A DNA stretch of 64,000 bases. Source: Apricaphanius iberus. Its lineage: Eukaryota > Chordata > Actinopteri > Cyprinodontiformes > Aphaniidae. Under the pieces are notes generated by a model. That model searched no databases and had not been told where the DNA came from. It saw nothing but the letters and a program-made list of their open reading frames with translations. The DNA lies in the NCBI GenBank assembly GCA_028564705.1, contig JAPXFQ010002850.1, forward strand, positions 2,232,001 through 2,296,000. The letters run 5' to 3'. This document shows positions 61,601 through 64,000 of the stretch, in pieces. Every line of letters begins with the position of its first letter. Positions within the stretch are counted from its first letter, which is position 1. Made by a program: the position numbers and the translations under genes.

Positions 61601-62067
61601 GACTAAACCAACCTGTTTACTAGTGTTCTTTAACTGGTATTTCTGCTCTTCTGTCATTTTGTTAACATGTGGCATTAGGCTGACATGTAAGACTAAACCA
61701 ACCTGTTTGTGTTTCAGTTGCAGCTGTTGTGACCAAAGTCAATTTTGAACTGAACAACGTGGAGCCACCTTTTTGCGTGACAGACGACCTGATCGGTTCC
61801 GACCCTGCCAGCTTCGACTTGATTCTCCTAGGCGACATGTTCTACGATGAAGCCCTCGCCGACAGCCTTCACAGATGGCTAGACCGCTGTATGGAAACCC
61901 ACGGCACCAAAGTCCTGATCGGAGATCCCAGGAGAGCTCAGTTTGAGGGACACGATATCCGGAAGCTTCTGAAACATGTAGCCCAATTTGAGTTGCCTGA
62001 TAGCGTTAGGGAGGAGAATTATGGTCTCATATCGAGCCATGTTTGGTGTTACCATAGAAAGCTCTGA
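58580..62067 (+). CDS. etfbkmt: ETF-beta lysine methyltransferase (three coding exons)
   Basis: Exons are 58580-58875, 58953-59083 and 61718-62067. Introns are GT-AG with phases 2 and 1, and the joined frame is 258 residues (the human protein is about 262). The family is a mitochondrial class I SAM-dependent methyltransferase that trimethylates two lysines of the electron transfer flavoprotein beta subunit and so tunes electron flow from acyl-CoA dehydrogenases. What is seen: a basic, Asp/Glu-poor N-terminus (about residues 1-30) typical of a mitochondrial presequence; SDPYWAIYWPGGQALSR before the first intron; SAM motif I VLDLGSGCGA (about 113-122); acidic post-I NDID (138-141); LGDMFYDE (180-187); and the C-terminal block VLIGDPRRAQF. 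The start is the first in-frame ATG after an in-frame TAG at 58505. Exon 1 alone reads on into intron 1. Intron 2 (2.6 kb) is full of repeats. I see no frameshift or missing motif, so the gene looks functional. Confidence 0.95.
59281..59713. mobile_element. Palindromic MITE with TA target duplication, in etfbkmt intron 2
   Basis: The 433-bp unit begins CTACTGAGCCCCGTAGGGGA and ends with its inverse TCCCCTGCGGGGCTCAGTAG, flanked by TA on both sides (59279-59280 and 59714-59715). The inverted repeats continue inward through about 55 near-identical bases (GGTGGAGAAAATATTTTAAG) and then through degenerate repeats of a CGAGATAACGCAAA-like word on opposite strands. The TA duplication points to a Tc1/mariner-type mobiliser. 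It is non-coding. Confidence 0.8.
60740..60912. mobile_element. Tc1-like element end (non-autonomous)
   Basis: The sequence from GGTGCAAAATACTTATTTTC to CAAATACTTTTTTGCCTCAC closely follows the end of a common fish Tc1/mariner element, and the outer end reads GCCTCACTGTGTA with a TA flank. The rest of the element is absent or unrecognisable. It lies in intron 2 of etfbkmt and has no coding content. Confidence 0.65.
61529..61708 (+). repeat. Perfect 90-bp tandem duplication at the 3' end of intron 2
   Basis: Positions 61529-61618 and 61619-61708 are identical over 90 bases. The second copy ends 9 bases before the etfbkmt exon 3 acceptor AG (61716-61717), so candidate branch-point and upstream pyrimidine sequence are present twice, while the acceptor AG itself is single. 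Complete identity suggests a recent event, or an assembly artefact. Confidence 0.95.
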
Positions 62068-62389
62068 ATATTGCAAGGGTTCTGCTGTTTAAAAAAAATT
62101 ATTTGTCAAACACATTTGAATACCTCCACAAGTCTGCAATAATAGTGTGGTGGCATCAGGCGTCAACATGTCAGGAAGAAACTGAACTCTTTAAACTTGA
62201 TGACCTTTTGCGGAAACATAATGCTGCATGCCAGGAACACTTTTCAAGGCTCAGAAATGCTCACCCTGAGATATTATTCAGTCCAAGTCACATCAGCACC
62301 GGGGTTTGTTTTGTTACTCTTTCAGGTACATGCAGGAACTGTCTGTTCATCTTTTGACTCATATTTTCTGACACTTTAAATATAACATT

Positions 62390-62395
62390 AATAAA
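62390..62395 (+). terminator. Poly(A) signal AATAAA of etfbkmt
   Basis: A canonical AATAAA lies 323 bases past the etfbkmt stop codon, followed by a GTGTGACGG GT-rich stretch. It is the first AATAAA seen after the stop and gives a plausible short 3' UTR. Confidence 0.6.
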
Positions 62396-62399
62396 TGGT

Positions 62400-63720
62400 G
62401 TGACGGTCTGGCCTACTGGTGTTCTTAAGATGTTTTTTTATTTACTAAAACATATTAAAATAACCACCTTAAATTCCCTCAGACAATGAAAGCGTTGGCT
62501 TTAAATTTAGATATTTGCAATTAGATCCAAAAGTGACTCAATAATTTGGTTTTGGTGTGTGCTTAATAACATTTTTCAATGTGAGTTCTTATAAGTTACA
62601 TTTGCTGCTATTTGTGATTCAAGTATGGCATGAGTAAGTTCAATTATGGTCCAAAATGTTCAGTATTAGAACAAATATCCACATAATGTTACTAAATTAG
62701 GGAAAAATATGTTTTGTGCCTTTATGTGGAAAATAGATAATCTACTGGGTTTCTATCTTACAAGTTTGATAGGTGTGACAAAGAAATCATGACTGATTGG
62801 TGTAATTTTTTTGTTGAATTAAAGAGACACCTATATACACCTTATCTATATCATCCTTTTTTCTCGATCTGACATTCTTAACTGCTGTCCACTTGTGATA
62901 AGGCTGACAATACAGGCATCCTTAAAAAGTTTCCATTACACAATCAGATAATTCATGTATGTTTATAGATTACTAGAACCAGACTCTTATTATTGGTTCT
63001 CAGAGTATCATCCAGGTATCAAAAAAACACCTACACAGCTTTAGAGAATTGAAATGCAGCCTTGGGCCAGGTTTTAATCAAATGTCACAAAAATTATGAC
63101 AAAAGATCATACCCTAATAAAGCATCAAATGATCGTCCCGGGGACTCCAACTAAATGGGGTGTTCAGATTCTTAAATACCTCTTCTCACAGGGAAGCATG
63201 CGCATCTTGCATACACACAAGTGCGGTGCTTAAATGATGGATTCCAGCTGTTTTAGACAAGTGTTTTTTTGGACGTCCTGGATCGTGATGTTCTGCCAAG
63301 TTCTCCTGTACAAACATTCCTTTGGCAGTATCAAAGATTCCTTGCTAATGGGGGAGATCTTGCAATGTGGAAATTAGTTATATAAACATTCATCCTAACA
63401 GTATAATATAATATGAATCTGCCATCTGCATTATCAAAAGCCGATAGCATCCACAGTCTCCTTTTACTGACACACTAGCACATTAAAATTTCAGACAGAA
63501 TTAGCATGCAAACACAGGTGTAAAAAATGCTGCACTGCTTTGTTAAAATCATTAATTTTCTTGTTGGTGTGGACCTGAGAGCAAATTTAATAACTTAATT
63601 TTCCTATTGCAATCGTGGATTTTGAAACTGACAAACACTGCTACCCACTGTAGAATTTAATTTTATCAAAAAATAATTCAGTGCATGTTCAAAACAGAGA
63701 CAAGGAACCAATTTCCAGTT
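62400..63720. other. Intergenic gap after etfbkmt
   Basis: AT-rich sequence between the etfbkmt poly(A) signal and the possible convergent exon. Frames of 60-84 codons just after the gene (62103-62379) have no recognisable content. I see no repeat with clear ends. Confidence 0.6.
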
Positions 63721-63726
63721 CTTAGT

Positions 63727-63732
63727 TTTATT
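63727..63732 (-). terminator. Poly(A) signal AATAAA on the - strand
   Basis: TTTATT on the + strand reads AATAAA on the - strand, about 100 bases past the stop of the possible terminal exon at 63833-64000. It supports a convergent transcript ending here, though the hexamer is frequent in AT-rich DNA. Confidence 0.3.
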
Positions 63733-63832
63733 TTAAACAGATTAACAAATTGCAGCTTACAGAGAAACATCCCCATTTTTCTCTGGGCCAGACAAAGAGA
63801 TCTGACCAAGAATGGTTTTCGTGTCATTACTT

Positions 63833-64000
63833 TTATAAACGTCCAAAACCTCCCAGGATTAATCTGCTCCAATCAGAACGTTTTTCAAAAGTGTCTTTAC
63901 AATGACTGGTCCGTCCAGAATTATGCTCCTGGATCCAAGTCAAAAGTTCATTCTGAGTTTTATGGTTTTTATTATCCTCCCAAGCAAAACTCCCAGCTTT
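63833..64000 (-). CDS. Possible 3'-terminal exon of a convergent gene, cut by the window edge
   Basis: Reading the - strand inward from 64000, one frame stays open for 55 codons to TAA at 63835-63833. Its composition looks coding-like: mixed charged residues, several Trp, ending RLILGGFGRL. A - strand AATAAA lies about 100 bases further on. I do not recognise the family. In mammals AMN1 lies tail-to-tail with ETFBKMT, but this C-terminus does not look like AMN1. The frame could be chance: 55 open codons are uncommon but not rare in AT-rich DNA. The splice acceptor, if any, lies outside the window. Confidence 0.3.
   Translation of the reverse strand, partial: KAGSFAWEDNKNHKTQNELLTWIQEHNSGRTSHCKDTFEKRSDWSRLILGGFGRL

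Larger units (their letters stand above)
59084..61717 (+). other. etfbkmt intron 2, repeat-rich
   Basis: The 2.6-kb intron starts GGTACAC after exon 2 and ends TTTGTGTTTCAG before exon 3. It contains a palindromic MITE (59281-59713), a Tc1-like end (60740-60912) and a 90-bp tandem duplication (61529-61708). The stretch 59735-60010 resembles the CpG-containing start of fish DNA-transposon relics but has no clear ends. The stretch 60920-61520 is anonymous. Confidence 0.85.

Noticed and set aside
61427..61748. Frames with an internal repeated peptide
   Set aside because: The peptide repeat is simply the translated 90-bp tandem DNA duplication in the etfbkmt intron.

Overview
The window is eukaryotic, almost certainly nuclear DNA of a ray-finned (teleost) fish. 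It is AT-rich and intron-containing, and it is crowded with degraded repeats of the kinds that fill teleost genomes: L2-type and Rex3/Expander-like LINEs, Tc1-like elements, hAT and PIF/Harbinger elements, MITEs, gypsy-like LTRs and tRNA-derived SINE pieces. There are no operons, ribosome-binding sites or CRISPR arrays. The species cannot be named from this sequence alone.

Only one complete protein gene can be supported: etfbkmt (METTL20), the mitochondrial ETF-beta lysine methyltransferase. It has three coding exons on the + strand (58580-58875, 58953-59083, 61718-62067) and encodes 258 residues. A promoter-like block lies near 58381 and a poly(A) signal at 62390. At the right edge an open frame on the - strand (63833-64000), with a - strand poly(A) signal at 63727-63732, may be the last exon of a convergent neighbour that I could not name. 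The 58 kb to the left holds no gene I can support and reads as a gene desert filled with mobile-element relics.

Layout. 1-5 kb: a solo LTR-like unit and a Tc1 scrap. 5.16-9.42 kb: a hAT element with a near-perfect 8-bp target duplication that carries a nested Harbinger element and an L2 LINE. 10-13.7 kb: two Tc1 relics and a CpG-rich repeat. 15.4-16.5 kb: a large palindromic element with a LINE tail inserted at its right end (14-bp target duplication). 17-24 kb: a hAT MITE, an inserted piece of 28S rDNA, a Tc1 relic and a short LINE tail. 24-29 kb: LTR-like remnants and a second L2 with recognisable reverse transcriptase. 29.1-35.1 kb and 51.3-55.3 kb: two related long-inverted-repeat loci, the most unusual structures here. 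35-51 kb: mostly anonymous sequence with scattered MITEs. 55-58.3 kb: L2 and SINE scraps and a 704-bp hAT MITE just upstream of etfbkmt. Intron 2 of etfbkmt holds a TA-flanked palindromic MITE, a Tc1-like end and a perfect 90-bp tandem duplication running into its 3' splice region.

The best candidate for something undescribed is the repeat family shared by the 29-35 kb and 51-55 kb loci. It has long inverted arms, one arm pair about 99% identical over 160 bp, AT-rich internal minisatellite, G-rich outer tandem units containing GGTTAGGG, and no coding capacity that I can recognise.
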